From positions 1 to 37,355 of the forward strand of contig MGDP01000151.1 of the NCBI GenBank assembly GCA_001790955.1: 37,355 nucleotides of DNA. Direction: 5' to 3'. Shown in pieces: positions 25,555 through 33,405 of the stretch. The notes under the pieces were generated by a model. The model was not told the origin of the DNA, did no database searches, and saw nothing but the letters and a program-made list of their open reading frames with translations. Source of the stretch: Candidatus Tectomicrobia bacterium RIFCSPLOWO2_12_FULL_69_37 (GTDB taxonomy: Bacteria > UBA8248). A program made the translations under genes and the position numbers. How positions within the stretch are numbered: the stretch's first letter is position 1; every line of letters starts with the position of its first letter.

Positions 25555-26106
25555 ATGCCCCGCCTGGCCCCCCTGACCTACGAGCAGATGAACGAAGCCC
25601 AGCGCCGCGCCGCCGACGAGATCGCCGCCGGCCCCCGGGGCCGGGTGATGGGCCCCTTCACCGTCCTCCTGCGCGCCCCCGAGGCGGCCAGCCGCTTCCA
25701 GAAGGTGGGCGAGTACATGCGCTTCGTCACGAAGATCCCGGCCCGGCTGCGGATGATCGCCGTCCTCGTCACCGCCCGGGCCTGGACCGCCCAGTACGAG
25801 TGGCAGGTGCACGTCCCCCAGGCCCTGAGCGCCGGGGTGGCGCAGGCCGCCATCGACGCCATCTTCGAGCGCAGGCGGCCCGCGGGCCTCCCGCCCGACG
25901 AGCAGATCGTCTACGACTTCGTCTCGGAGCTTCAGGAATCTGGAAGGGTGAGCGACGCCAGCTTCCGCGCCGCCCTCGGCCGCTTCGGGGAGCAGGAGAC
26001 GATCGAGCTCACCATGCTCTGCGGCTACTTCACCGCCGTCGCCATGGCCCTCAACACCTTCGAGGTGGAGGCGCCGGACAAGACCAAGCCCCTGCTGAGG
26101 GATTGA
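25555..26106 (+). CDS. Carboxymuconolactone decarboxylase-family protein
   Basis: A 183-aa, mostly helical protein with the CMD/AhpD fold pattern: LAPLTYEQMNEAQRRAADEI, FTVLLRAPEAASRFQKVGEYMRF, and AVLVTARAWTAQYEWQVHVPQALSAG. In AhpD the reactive C-x-x-C would precede the His; here the site reads QYEWQVH with no cysteines, as in the non-peroxidase branch of the family. Some relatives act on muconolactone-type compounds; the true substrate is unknown. The ATG at 25555 has GAGGAG upstream. It is flanked by repeat copies B and C. Confidence 0.85.
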   Translation: MPRLAPLTYEQMNEAQRRAADEIAAGPRGRVMGPFTVLLRAPEAASRFQKVGEYMRFVTKIPARLRMIAVLVTARAWTAQYEWQVHVPQALSAGVAQAAIDAIFERRRPAGLPPDEQIVYDFVSELQESGRVSDASFRAALGRFGEQETIELTMLCGYFTAVAMALNTFEVEAPDKTKPLLRD

Positions 26107-26121
26107 GGGGGGTGTCCCCCT

Positions 26122-26191
26122 GTAGGGGCGACCGGCCGGCCTTCGCCAGCCGAAAGTCGGCTTCGGCCGACTGAAGGCCGGTCGCCCCTAC
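26122..26191. repeat. GTAGGGGCG-family palindrome, copy C
   Basis: A 70-base element with ends GTAGGGGCGACCGGCC and GGCCGGTCGCCCCTAC and an internal hairpin (AGCCGAAAGTCGGCTTCGGCT-like). It begins 15 bases after the preceding gene's stop. Confidence 0.8.
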
Positions 26192-26207
26192 GAAATACAA
26201 CGTAATA

Positions 26208-26228
26208 GGGCGGGTCTCAGACCCGCCC
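26208..26228. repeat. Degenerate GTAGGGGCG-family palindrome, copy D
   Basis: GGGCGGGTCT and AGACCCGCCC flank a single base. It resembles the centre of other copies but has lost the outer GTA/TAC on one side. The TGA stop of the minus-strand gene (26217-26219) lies in its centre. Confidence 0.55.
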
Positions 26229-26447
26229 CTCCTTCTTCCCCCATCCGGACCACCAACCCGCCACTGCCCCGATCGCCCCCGCCGCCAGCGCCCCCTGCCC
26301 GCCCACGAACAGGGCCACCCCCAGGCGCACGAGGCGGAGGTGCTCCCCGGGCGGGAGGGCGCCCAGCTTGACCCCGGCGACCAGGGCCGCGCCCAGGAGG
26401 AGGGCGAGGAGCCCGGCGAGGGCGGCCTTCGGCGCGTGGCGGAGCAT
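26217..26447 (-). CDS. Small membrane protein of unknown function
   Basis: A 76-aa protein with two hydrophobic segments (about residues 8-30, KAALAGLLALLLGAALVAGV; and 43-66, VRLGVALFVGGQGALAAGAI) separated by a short basic loop, ending WWSGWGKKEGRV. The ATG at 26447 is supported by AGGAG 8 bases upstream; longer in-frame starts run through the GC-rich repeats at 26472-26556 and are not believed. Its stop lies inside palindromic repeat copy D. I do not recognise a family. Confidence 0.5.
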   Translation of the reverse strand: MLRHAPKAALAGLLALLLGAALVAGVKLGALPPGEHLRLVRLGVALFVGGQGALAAGAIGAVAGWWSGWGKKEGRV

Positions 26448-26471
26448 GAACTTGGCTCCTCTTTGGGTGCT

Positions 26472-26556
26472 CCCCCTCCCTCCGGGAGGGGGTAGGGGGA
26501 GGGAAGCGCGATCGGGCGGCCCTCCCCCACCCCGGCCCTCCCCCGGAGGGGGAGGG
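26472..26556. repeat. Two CCCTCCCCC-type palindromes
   Basis: Perfect 9-bp inverted repeats CCCCCTCCC/GGGAGGGGG (26472-26492, loop TCC) and CCCTCCCCC/GGGGGAGGG (26536-26556, loop GGA) lie in the same intergenic space, 43 bases apart. The palindrome at 199-219 is related. Confidence 0.6.
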
Positions 26557-26638
26557 AGAATCACCCCCGGTCAGTCTTTCAGATCGCAATCTGTGGCCTC
26601 AAATGGCGCCCCTTCACCCCGGCCCTCTCGCTCCCCTC

Positions 26639-26932
26639 TCACATCATCAGCTTATCCACCACCTCGTACCGCTCGGTCGCGACCTTGGCCCCGGTGGCGG
26701 CGGCGGTGCCGGACTGGCGCTTGAGGCGGGCCTGCTCGCTCGCCTCCATGGCCCCCAAACTCTCCCAGAAGGTGACGATCATCCCCTTCCCCCGCGCGCG
26801 GTCCGCGAGCCAGTAGGCGGCGGCGAGGCCCGGGTCCTTCCGGATGCTGGGCTTCACCTCCTCCCGGGAGCGGGCGATCCAGCGCTCCAGCTCCTCGGGA
26901 GTCCCCTCCCAGGTGCCGATCCTCGAAAACAT
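26639..26932 (-). CDS. Antibiotic biosynthesis monooxygenase-like (ABM-fold) protein
   Basis: A 97-aa protein with the ferredoxin-like ABM pattern: FSRIGTWEGTPEELERWIAR, then VKPSIRKDPGLAAAYWLADRARGKGMIVTFWESLGAMEASE and ERYEVVDKL. The order strand-helix-K-x-x-PG-strand-x-DR-x-x-G-x-x-x-x-x-x-WES-x-x-AM-x-A matches small ABM/heme-degrading-monooxygenase relatives. Many such proteins have no known substrate. The ATG at 26932 has only a weak ribosome-binding site (AAGGGCC); a longer in-frame version to 26995 is possible but adds non-conserved residues. It appears to be a single gene. Confidence 0.7.
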   Translation of the reverse strand: MFSRIGTWEGTPEELERWIARSREEVKPSIRKDPGLAAAYWLADRARGKGMIVTFWESLGAMEASEQARLKRQSGTAAATGAKVATERYEVVDKLMM

Positions 26933-27223
26933 TTTCCAGGCCCTTCTCGGATGAAGAAGCCGGCTCGCGCCGGACAGATAGAAGGCCGGGGGCATCGAAC
27001 CCCAAGATGCTGGGGAGGGACTCTACCACAACCTTCCCTGTCTCCCCCCGAGACGGCGGGCTTCGCAGCTTGCGACAAGAAAATCAGTAAGATACACGGA
27101 TCTCTGTGATATGCTTCACAGCCTTCGGCGCGGGAGCGGGCTAGATTCAAGCCACAGTCGAATGTGTCGAAAGAAGAAACGGAAGTTGCGAACGCGCATT
27201 GGCGCTCAACCGGGAGAGGGATC

Positions 27224-27325
27224 ATGGCGCCCGTACTGATCCTCTTGACCGTGGCCGGCCTGATGGCCGTCCTGCAGTGGAACTTGGTCCAGGCCGCCGA
27301 GCGCATCCGCCGGCGCAAGAGCTAG
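27224..27325 (+). CDS. Possible 33-aa single-pass membrane protein
   Basis: A short frame from ATG 27224 with GGGAGAGGG five to thirteen bases upstream. The product starts MAPVLILLTVAGLMAVLQWN, one membrane helix, followed by LVQAAERIRRRKS, a basic cytoplasmic tail. The plan (hydrophobic helix then basic tail) and ribosome-binding site are those of real membrane micropeptides, but no homologue is known to me. It stands alone between a monooxygenase-like gene and the galE upstream region. Confidence 0.4.
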   Translation: MAPVLILLTVAGLMAVLQWNLVQAAERIRRRKS

Positions 27326-27517
27326 CCCTCGCGGCGGGCCGGCTTGTTATTTCAACTCATTGATTTTAATGAATATACATGTTATCCGCTGACTTTCACA
27401 TTTCCGCCCTTCCCACGAAATCCCGGGAACCTTTGCCCGCCGCTGTTCGATTGCTAAACCGATACCGCGGGTGGAGTGGGGCCGCCCGCTTCCCGGCCTG
27501 AAGATGGATGAAGAATA

Positions 27518-27546
27518 TTGACTTTTGGCTCCCCCAGGAGTAGACG
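27518..27546 (+). promoter_or_regulatory. Candidate promoter of the glycan cluster
   Basis: TTGACT and TAGACG are separated by 17 bases, oriented toward galE 326 bases downstream and directly upstream of the tandem repeats. The -10 has two mismatches to consensus. Confidence 0.45.
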
Positions 27547-27555
27547 GAGGCGCCC

Positions 27556-27606
27556 GATCGGGCGAAAGAAGTGATCGGGCGAAAGAGGCGAATGGGCGAC
27601 AAAGGG
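27556..27606 (+). repeat. Three 17-base tandem repeats
   Basis: GATCGGGCGAAAGAAGT, GATCGGGCGAAAGAGGC and the diverged GAATGGGCGACAAAGGG follow each other without gaps, 10 bases after the candidate -10. The 17-base period is close to one and a half helical turns. Confidence 0.7.
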
Positions 27607-27871
27607 TCTTTGGATTCGCCGTCCTCCTTGGAGAGCTCGAAAGCTCCGATGCGCCGCTTGGATGGAGTCCCCCCCTATTCCCGGCTTCTGCTGTGTTGCT
27701 CGCTGAGCCCCCCCGTGTGAGAGCCGCTTCACACTGATCAGCCGCTGACACATCCACATTTTGACCGGTCCTTCGAGGCCGCCGGCGTCCGGCGGCGAGC
27801 GCCGGGTTCCATGTGGCGCATATCCGGCGGGGACCGGCGGGCGCGTTGAATCCATAAGGAGCTTTTCAGGC

Positions 27872-28900
27872 ATGAGCACTGCGGTGCTGGTGACGGGTGG
27901 GGCGGGCTTCATCGGGAGCCACACCTCGAAGCGTCTCGCGCGCGCGGGCTACGAGCCCGTCGTCTACGACAACCTCGTGAACGGCAACCGCTGGGCCGTG
28001 AAGTGGGGGCCCTTCGTCGAGGGCGACCTGGCCGACCCGGCCATCCTGCGCCGGGTGCTGCGCGAGTACTCCATCCAGGCAGTCATCCACTTCGCCGCCT
28101 ACGCCTACGTCGGCGAGTCCATGCGCGCCGCGGGCAAGTATTTCGCCAACAACGTGATCAACACCCTGAACCTCCTCGAGGCCATGCGGGAGACCGGGGT
28201 GAAGAACATCGTCTTCTCCTCCTCGTGCGCCACCTACGGCATCCCCTCCCGCCTGCCCATCGGCGAGAGCGAGCCGCAGTCGCCCATCAGCCCCTACGGC
28301 GAGACCAAGCTCATGGCCGAGAAGGCCCTGCGCTGGTACGGCGAGGTGCACGGCTTCCGCTGGGCGGCGCTCCGCTACTTCAACGCGGCCGGGGCCGACC
28401 CCGAGGGCGAGATCGGCGAGCACCATGACCCCGAGACCCACCTCATCCCCCTGGTGATCCAGGCCGCCCTCGGCCAGCGCCCCGAGGTCGAGGTGTTCGG
28501 CACGGACTACCCCACCCCCGACGGCACGGCGCTGCGCGACTACATCCACGTCAACGACCTGGCCGACGCCCACGTGAAGGCCCTGGAGCACCTCCTGGCG
28601 GGCGGCGAGCCCGCCCCGTTCAACCTGGGCACCGGGAGCGGCCACTCCGTCCTGGACGTCATCCGCGCCGTCGAGCGCCTGAGCGGCCGCGAGGTGCCGA
28701 TGCGGACCTCCCCCCGGCGGGAAGGCGACCCCGCCGTGCTCGTGGCGGACCCCGCCCGGGCCGGCCGCGTGCTGGGCTGGAAGCCCCGCTTCACCGAGCT
28801 GAGCGGCATCGTCCAGACCGCCTGGGCGTGGCACGCCCGCCCGGCGGTTCCCCTGGCGGCCCCCGCCCCGGGGCCGGCCAACGGCGTGGCCGCCCGCTGA
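27872..28900 (+). CDS. galE: UDP-glucose 4-epimerase
   Basis: A 342-aa NAD-dependent epimerase of the SDR family, interconverting UDP-glucose and UDP-galactose (or N-acetyl forms). N-terminal VLVTGGAGFIGSHTSKRL binds NAD. SSSCATYGIP and the active pair in PYGETKLMAEKAL (Y-x3-K) are present, as are LRYFNAAGADPEGEIGEHHDPETHLIP and DYIHVNDLADAH, all typical of GalE. AAGGAG precedes the ATG by about ten bases. The last ~20 residues are a non-conserved Ala/Pro tail. It is the first gene of a co-directional glycan cluster and probably supplies its sugar donor. Confidence 0.94.
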   Translation: MSTAVLVTGGAGFIGSHTSKRLARAGYEPVVYDNLVNGNRWAVKWGPFVEGDLADPAILRRVLREYSIQAVIHFAAYAYVGESMRAAGKYFANNVINTLNLLEAMRETGVKNIVFSSSCATYGIPSRLPIGESEPQSPISPYGETKLMAEKALRWYGEVHGFRWAALRYFNAAGADPEGEIGEHHDPETHLIPLVIQAALGQRPEVEVFGTDYPTPDGTALRDYIHVNDLADAHVKALEHLLAGGEPAPFNLGTGSGHSVLDVIRAVERLSGREVPMRTSPRREGDPAVLVADPARAGRVLGWKPRFTELSGIVQTAWAWHARPAVPLAAPAPGPANGVAAR

Positions 28901-28917
28901 CGCCCCCGGAATCCCCC

Positions 28918-31599
28918 ATGGACCCGCAACTCTTGAAGGCTGCCTCGGCCGCTTCCCGCAACGGGCACTGTCCCGCCGAAGCAGACCTTTCCCCCAACGG
29001 GCGCCATCTCGCGGAAGCCGCCCCTTCCCGCAACGGGCATGACCCCGCGGGCCTGGCCACGATCGAGGCCCTCTCCGCCCTGGAGGCCGGCCCCGCCCCG
29101 CGCCCCGAGGTCCGCGGCAAGTTCCTCTACGCCGGGGGCCGCAAGCTGTGGGTGAAGGGAGTGACGTACGGCACCTTCCGCCCCGACGCCTACGGGAACG
29201 AGTTCCACCGCCCCGAGGCGGCCGAGCGGGACTTCGCCATGATGGCCGCGAACGGCGTGAACGCCGTCCGGACCTACACCACCCCCCCGCGGTGGCTGCT
29301 CGACCTGGCCGCCCGGCACGGCCTCCACGTCATGGCGGGCCTGCCCTGGGAGCAGCACCTCGCCTTCCTGGACGACCGCAAGGCCGCCTGGTCCATCGTC
29401 GAGCGCGTGCGCTCGGCGGTGAGGCAGATCGCCGGCCACCCCGCCCTCCTCTGCTACGCCGTGGGGAACGAGATCCCCGCCCCCATCGTCCGCTGGTACG
29501 GCCCGGAGCGCATCGGGCGCTTCATCCGCCGCCTCTACGGGGCCGCCAAGGCCGAGGACCCGGCCGGGCTCGTCACCTACGTGAACTACCCCACGACGGA
29601 GTACCTGGAGCTCCCCTTCCTCGACTTCGCCTGCTTCAACGTCTACCTCGAGCAGCGGGAGCGCTACGAGGCCTACCTCGCCCGCCTGCACAACCTCGTG
29701 GGCGAGCGCCCCCTCGTGATGGCCGAGATCGGCCTCGACAGCCGCCGCAACGGGGAGGAGGCCCAGGCCCGCTCCCTCGAGTGGCAGGTCCGCTCCGCCT
29801 TCGAGGGCGGCTGCGCGGGGGCCTTCGTCTTCGCCTGGACGGACGAGTGGTTCCGCGGCGGCTTCGACATCGAGGATTGGGACTTCGGCCTCACCACGCG
29901 CGGCCGCGAGCCCAAGAAGGCGCTCCTCGCCGCGCGCCGGGCCTTCGCCTCCGCTCCCGCCCCCGCCGCCCTCCCTTGGCCCCGGGCCTCGGTGGTGGTG
30001 TGCTCCTACAACGGCAGCCGCACCCTGCGGGACACCCTCCAGGGGCTGGAAGGCCTCGACTACCCGGGCGAGTACGAGGTGATCGTGGTGGACGACGGCT
30101 CCAAGGACGCCACCCCCCGGGTCGCCGCGGAGTTCCCCTCCTTCCGGCTCATCCGCACCGAGAACCGCGGGCTTTCGAGCGCCCGCAACACCGGCTGGCA
30201 GGCCGCCACGGGCGAGATCGTGGCCTACATCGACGACGACGCCCGGCCCGACCCGCACTGGCTGACCTACCTCGCCTCCGCCTTCATGCGGGCGGACCAT
30301 GCCGCCGCCGGCGGCCCCAACCTGCCCCCGGCGGGGGACGGCCTGGTGGCCGATTGCGTGGCCAACGCACCCGGCGGGCCCAACCACGTCCTCCTGACCG
30401 ACACCGTGGCCGAGCACATCCCGGGCTGCAACATGGCCTTCCGCCGCTCGGCCCTGGAGGCGGTGGGCGGCTTCGACGCCCAGTTCCGGGTGGCGGGGGA
30501 CGACGTGGACCTGTGCTGGCGCATCCAGCAGCAGGGCTGGACCATCGGCTTTCATCCGGCGGCCATGGTGTGGCACCACCGCCGCAACGGCGTCCGCGCC
30601 TACTGGCGGCAGCAGAAGAGCTACGGAAAGGCCGAGGGCATGCTCGAGCGGAAGTGGCCCGAGAAGTACAACATCGCCGGCCACCTCATGTGGGCCGGGC
30701 GCATCTACGGCCCCGGGCTCGTCCAGAACCTGACCAACTACCGGGGCAAGGTCTTCCACGGGGTGTGGGGGATGGCCCCCTTCCAGTCCCTCTACCGGCC
30801 CGCGCCCGCCCCCCTCGCCTGCATGACCCTCATGCCCGAGTGGTACCTGATCACCGCCATCCTGGGCTTCCTCACCCTCCTCGGCCTGACCTGGGCGCCG
30901 CTCCTCTGGGCGGGGCTCCCCCTGGCCCTGGCGATGGGGACGACCCTGGCCCAGGCGGCGCTGAGCGCCCGCCGGGCCCGCTTCGCCTCCGCCCCCGCCA
31001 GCCGCGCGGAGCGGCGCGAGCGCTTCTGGCTCACGGCCTGTCTCCACCTCATGCAGCCCCTCGCGCGGCTCCAGGGGCGGCTCGCCTTCGGCCTCACCCC
31101 GTGGCGCAACACCCAGCTCTCCAAGCTCTCCTGGCCGGGGCCCCGGCAGATCGCCCTGTGGTGCGAGAAGTGGCGCTCCCCGGACGCCGTGCTGGCCTCC
31201 CTGGAGCGCGCCCTGCGCCGGGCCCGCGCCCAGGTCCTGGTCGGGGGGGACTTCGACCACTGGGATCTCGAGGTCCGGGGCGGCCTGCTGGGGGCCGTCC
31301 AGCTCCAGTGGGCGGTGGAGGAACACGGGGCGGGCAAGCAGCTCTTCCGCTTCCGCCTCTGGCCCAAGCCCTCGGTGAGCGGCGTCTTCCTGATCTCGAT
31401 GCTCTCCCTCCTTTCCACCGAGGCCCTGCGGGAGGGGGCCTTCCTCGCGGGGGCCGTCCTGGGCACCGGCGTGTTCCTCATCGCGGCCGCCACCCTGCGC
31501 GACTGCGCGGCGGCGGCCGGCAAGCTCGTGCGAACCCTCCGGGAGAAGGGCGAGGGCGTCCTCCTCCCCCGGCGCGGGCGGAAGGCGGGCGTGCCGTGA
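28918..31599 (+). CDS. Glycoside hydrolase (TIM-barrel)-GT2 glycosyltransferase fusion membrane protein
   Basis: An 893-aa, two-enzyme fusion. After a disordered N-terminus (1-66), residues about 68-350 form a GH2/GH5-like TIM barrel: KFLYAGGRKLWVKGVTYGTF, acid/base E185 in AVGNEIP, nucleophile E270 in VMAEIGLDS, and FAWTDEWF. Residues about 357-600 form a GT2 domain: VVVCSYNGSRTL, VIVVDDGSKDA, AYIDDDARPD (metal-binding DxD) and GGFDAQFRVAGDDVDLCWR, with QQKSYG later. Two membrane helices follow (about 645-690) and two more near the end (about 825-865). Galactose or glucose polymer synthesis coupled to trimming or transglycosylation is inferred. Its stop overlaps the ABC gene start (GTGA). 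No strong Shine-Dalgarno is seen before the ATG. Confidence 0.85.
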   Translation: MDPQLLKAASAASRNGHCPAEADLSPNGRHLAEAAPSRNGHDPAGLATIEALSALEAGPAPRPEVRGKFLYAGGRKLWVKGVTYGTFRPDAYGNEFHRPEAAERDFAMMAANGVNAVRTYTTPPRWLLDLAARHGLHVMAGLPWEQHLAFLDDRKAAWSIVERVRSAVRQIAGHPALLCYAVGNEIPAPIVRWYGPERIGRFIRRLYGAAKAEDPAGLVTYVNYPTTEYLELPFLDFACFNVYLEQRERYEAYLARLHNLVGERPLVMAEIGLDSRRNGEEAQARSLEWQVRSAFEGGCAGAFVFAWTDEWFRGGFDIEDWDFGLTTRGREPKKALLAARRAFASAPAPAALPWPRASVVVCSYNGSRTLRDTLQGLEGLDYPGEYEVIVVDDGSKDATPRVAAEFPSFRLIRTENRGLSSARNTGWQAATGEIVAYIDDDARPDPHWLTYLASAFMRADHAAAGGPNLPPAGDGLVADCVANAPGGPNHVLLTDTVAEHIPGCNMAFRRSALEAVGGFDAQFRVAGDDVDLCWRIQQQGWTIGFHPAAMVWHHRRNGVRAYWRQQKSYGKAEGMLERKWPEKYNIAGHLMWAGRIYGPGLVQNLTNYRGKVFHGVWGMAPFQSLYRPAPAPLACMTLMPEWYLITAILGFLTLLGLTWAPLLWAGLPLALAMGTTLAQAALSARRARFASAPASRAERRERFWLTACLHLMQPLARLQGRLAFGLTPWRNTQLSKLSWPGPRQIALWCEKWRSPDAVLASLERALRRARAQVLVGGDFDHWDLEVRGGLLGAVQLQWAVEEHGAGKQLFRFRLWPKPSVSGVFLISMLSLLSTEALREGAFLAGAVLGTGVFLIAAATLRDCAAAAGKLVRTLREKGEGVLLPRRGRKAGVP

Positions 31600-33401
31600 A
31601 GACCAGCCGGCGGCTCCTCCGCTACCTCTGGCCCCACCGGGGGCAGTTCGGGACCGTCATCCTGACCATGTTCCTCGGCATCGTACTCGAGGTGCTCAAG
31701 CCCTGGCCCATGAAGCTCCTGCTGGACCAGGTGCTGGGCCAGCAGCCCCTGCCCGAGGAGGCGCGCGGCTTCCTCGCCTCCCTGCCCGGGAGCGCGGGGG
31801 CGGAGGGCCTTCTCCTCTGGGTGTGCATCGGCACCGTGGGCCTCTTCGTCCTGGGCTGGCTCATGACCCTGGCCAACCTCTCCTCCACGGTGCGGCTGGG
31901 CCAGCGGATGGTGTACGACCTGGCGGCGGACATCTTCCTCCACCTCCAGCGGCTCTCGCTCACCTTCCACAGCCGCCGGCCGGTGGGCGACACCGTGGCC
32001 CGGGTGACCGGGGACGCCTACTGCGTCAACGCCCTCGTCGCCGGGGCCGTGCTGCCGGCGCTCCAGTCGCTGATCATGCTGGTAACCATGTTCCTCATCA
32101 TGTGGCGGCTCGAGCCCTCCATGACGCTCCTCGCCCTGGCGGTGGCGCCCTTCCTGGTGCTCTCCATCCGGCTCTTCGGGAAGCCCATGCAGCAGCGGGG
32201 CCGCGAGCGCCGCGACCTCGAGGGCCGGATGATGGCCATGGTGACCCAGGCCCTGAGCGCCATCCCGGCGGTGCAGGCCTTCACGCGGGAGCCGATCGAG
32301 CAGGCGCGCTTCCGCTCCTACGCCGATCAGACGGTCACGGCCTACGAGCGCTCGGCGGCGGCCGACATGTGGTTCAAGCTCTTCGTGGGCCTCGTGACCG
32401 CCCTGGGGACGGCGGGCATCATGTACCTGGGGGCGCGCTACGCCCTGGAGGGGAGGGTGACGGTGGGGACCATCGTCCTCTTCCTCTCCTACCTCCAGTC
32501 GCTCTACACGCCCCTCAACGCCATCACCTACACGGCCTCGACCATCCAGGACGCGGCCGCGCGGGCCGAGAGGGTGATGGAGATCCTGGACACCCCCCTC
32601 GACGTGGCCGACCGCCCCGACGCCCGCGACCTCCAGATCGGGGGCCGGGTGCGCTTCGAGGGGGTGGAGTTCGGCTACGAGAAGGGCCGGGCGGCGCTCC
32701 AGGGCATCTCCTTCGAGGCCGAGCCGGGCCGGACGACCGCCATCGTGGGCCCCACCGGGGCGGGCAAGACCACGCTGGTGAGCCTCCTCGTGCGCTTCTA
32801 CGACCCCTGGGCCGGGCGCGTCACGGTGGACGGGGAGGACATCCGCGCCATCCGCCTGCGGAACCTGCGCGAGCAGGTGGCCATCGTGCTCCAGGAACCC
32901 TTCATCTTCCCCCTGACCGTGGCCGAGAACATCGCCTACGGGCGGCCCCAGGCCACCCGGGAGCAGGTCGAGGCGGCCGCCACGGCCGCCAACGCGGACG
33001 AGTTCATCCGCCGGCTGCCCGAGGGCTACGACACCGTGGTCGGGGAGCGGGGGGCGACCCTCTCCGGGGGAGAGAAGCAGCGCCTCGCCATCGCGCGCGC
33101 CTTCCTGAAGGACGCCCCCATCCTCATCCTGGACGAGCCGACCTCGGCCCTGGACGCCCGGACCGAGGGCTTCCTCCTCGAGGCCCTGAACCGCCTCATG
33201 GAGAACCGCACCACCTTCATCATCGCCCACCGCCTCTCGACCATCCGCAACGCGGACCGCATCCTCGTCCTCGACCGCGGGCGGATCGTGGAGGCGGGGA
33301 GCCACGCCGAGCTCGTGGCCCTCGACGGCCTCTACGCGAGCCTCTACCGCCAGCAGATGGAGATCGCCCGGCACGAGCCCATCCCCGCCGCGGGAGACTG
33401 A
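31596..33401 (+). CDS. ABC exporter, permease-ATPase fusion (MsbA/NdvA-like)
   Basis: A 601-aa half-transporter with six membrane helices in the first ~320 residues and a C-terminal ATPase: Walker A GPTGAGKTT (385-393), Q-loop IVLQEPFIFPL, signature LSGGEKQR (489-496), Walker B ILILDEPTS (D513, E514) and H-loop IIAHRLS. Such exporters move lipid-linked or free glycans, lipids or drugs across the inner membrane. The nearest functional models by context are MsbA and the cyclic glucan exporters NdvA/ChvA. The GTG start overlaps the preceding GH-GT2 gene's stop by four bases, and the next glycosyltransferase starts four bases after its stop, so it is tightly embedded in the glycan operon. Confidence 0.93.
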   Translation: MKTSRRLLRYLWPHRGQFGTVILTMFLGIVLEVLKPWPMKLLLDQVLGQQPLPEEARGFLASLPGSAGAEGLLLWVCIGTVGLFVLGWLMTLANLSSTVRLGQRMVYDLAADIFLHLQRLSLTFHSRRPVGDTVARVTGDAYCVNALVAGAVLPALQSLIMLVTMFLIMWRLEPSMTLLALAVAPFLVLSIRLFGKPMQQRGRERRDLEGRMMAMVTQALSAIPAVQAFTREPIEQARFRSYADQTVTAYERSAAADMWFKLFVGLVTALGTAGIMYLGARYALEGRVTVGTIVLFLSYLQSLYTPLNAITYTASTIQDAAARAERVMEILDTPLDVADRPDARDLQIGGRVRFEGVEFGYEKGRAALQGISFEAEPGRTTAIVGPTGAGKTTLVSLLVRFYDPWAGRVTVDGEDIRAIRLRNLREQVAIVLQEPFIFPLTVAENIAYGRPQATREQVEAAATAANADEFIRRLPEGYDTVVGERGATLSGGEKQRLAIARAFLKDAPILILDEPTSALDARTEGFLLEALNRLMENRTTFIIAHRLSTIRNADRILVLDRGRIVEAGSHAELVALDGLYASLYRQQMEIARHEPIPAAGD

Positions 33402-33405
33402 GCCC

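Larger units (their letters stand above)
27326..27871. other. Long upstream region of the galE glycan cluster
   Basis: About 545 bases with no supported gene and lower GC in its first 70 bases. It holds a promoter candidate at 27518-27546 and three 17-base tandem repeats at 27556-27606. Open frames on both strands here lack ribosome-binding sites. The stretch 27607-27860 shows nothing definite; the galE Shine-Dalgarno AAGGAG lies at about 27857. Confidence 0.5.

Noticed and set aside
26990-27035. A tRNA-like T-arm (GGGG-TTCGATG-CCCC) with an adjacent CCCCA...TGGGG hairpin on the minus strand
   Set aside because: The acceptor stem does not pair, the next arm has a 6-base loop and no variable region fits, so a tRNA fold cannot be made.
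27556-27606. CRISPR array
   Set aside because: Three units of 17 bases are directly abutting with no spacers, and there are no cas genes; this is a simple tandem repeat.
27347-27924. Minus-strand frames upstream of galE
   Set aside because: They cross the galE start and the tandem repeats, have no ribosome-binding site and no sequence pattern of a real protein.
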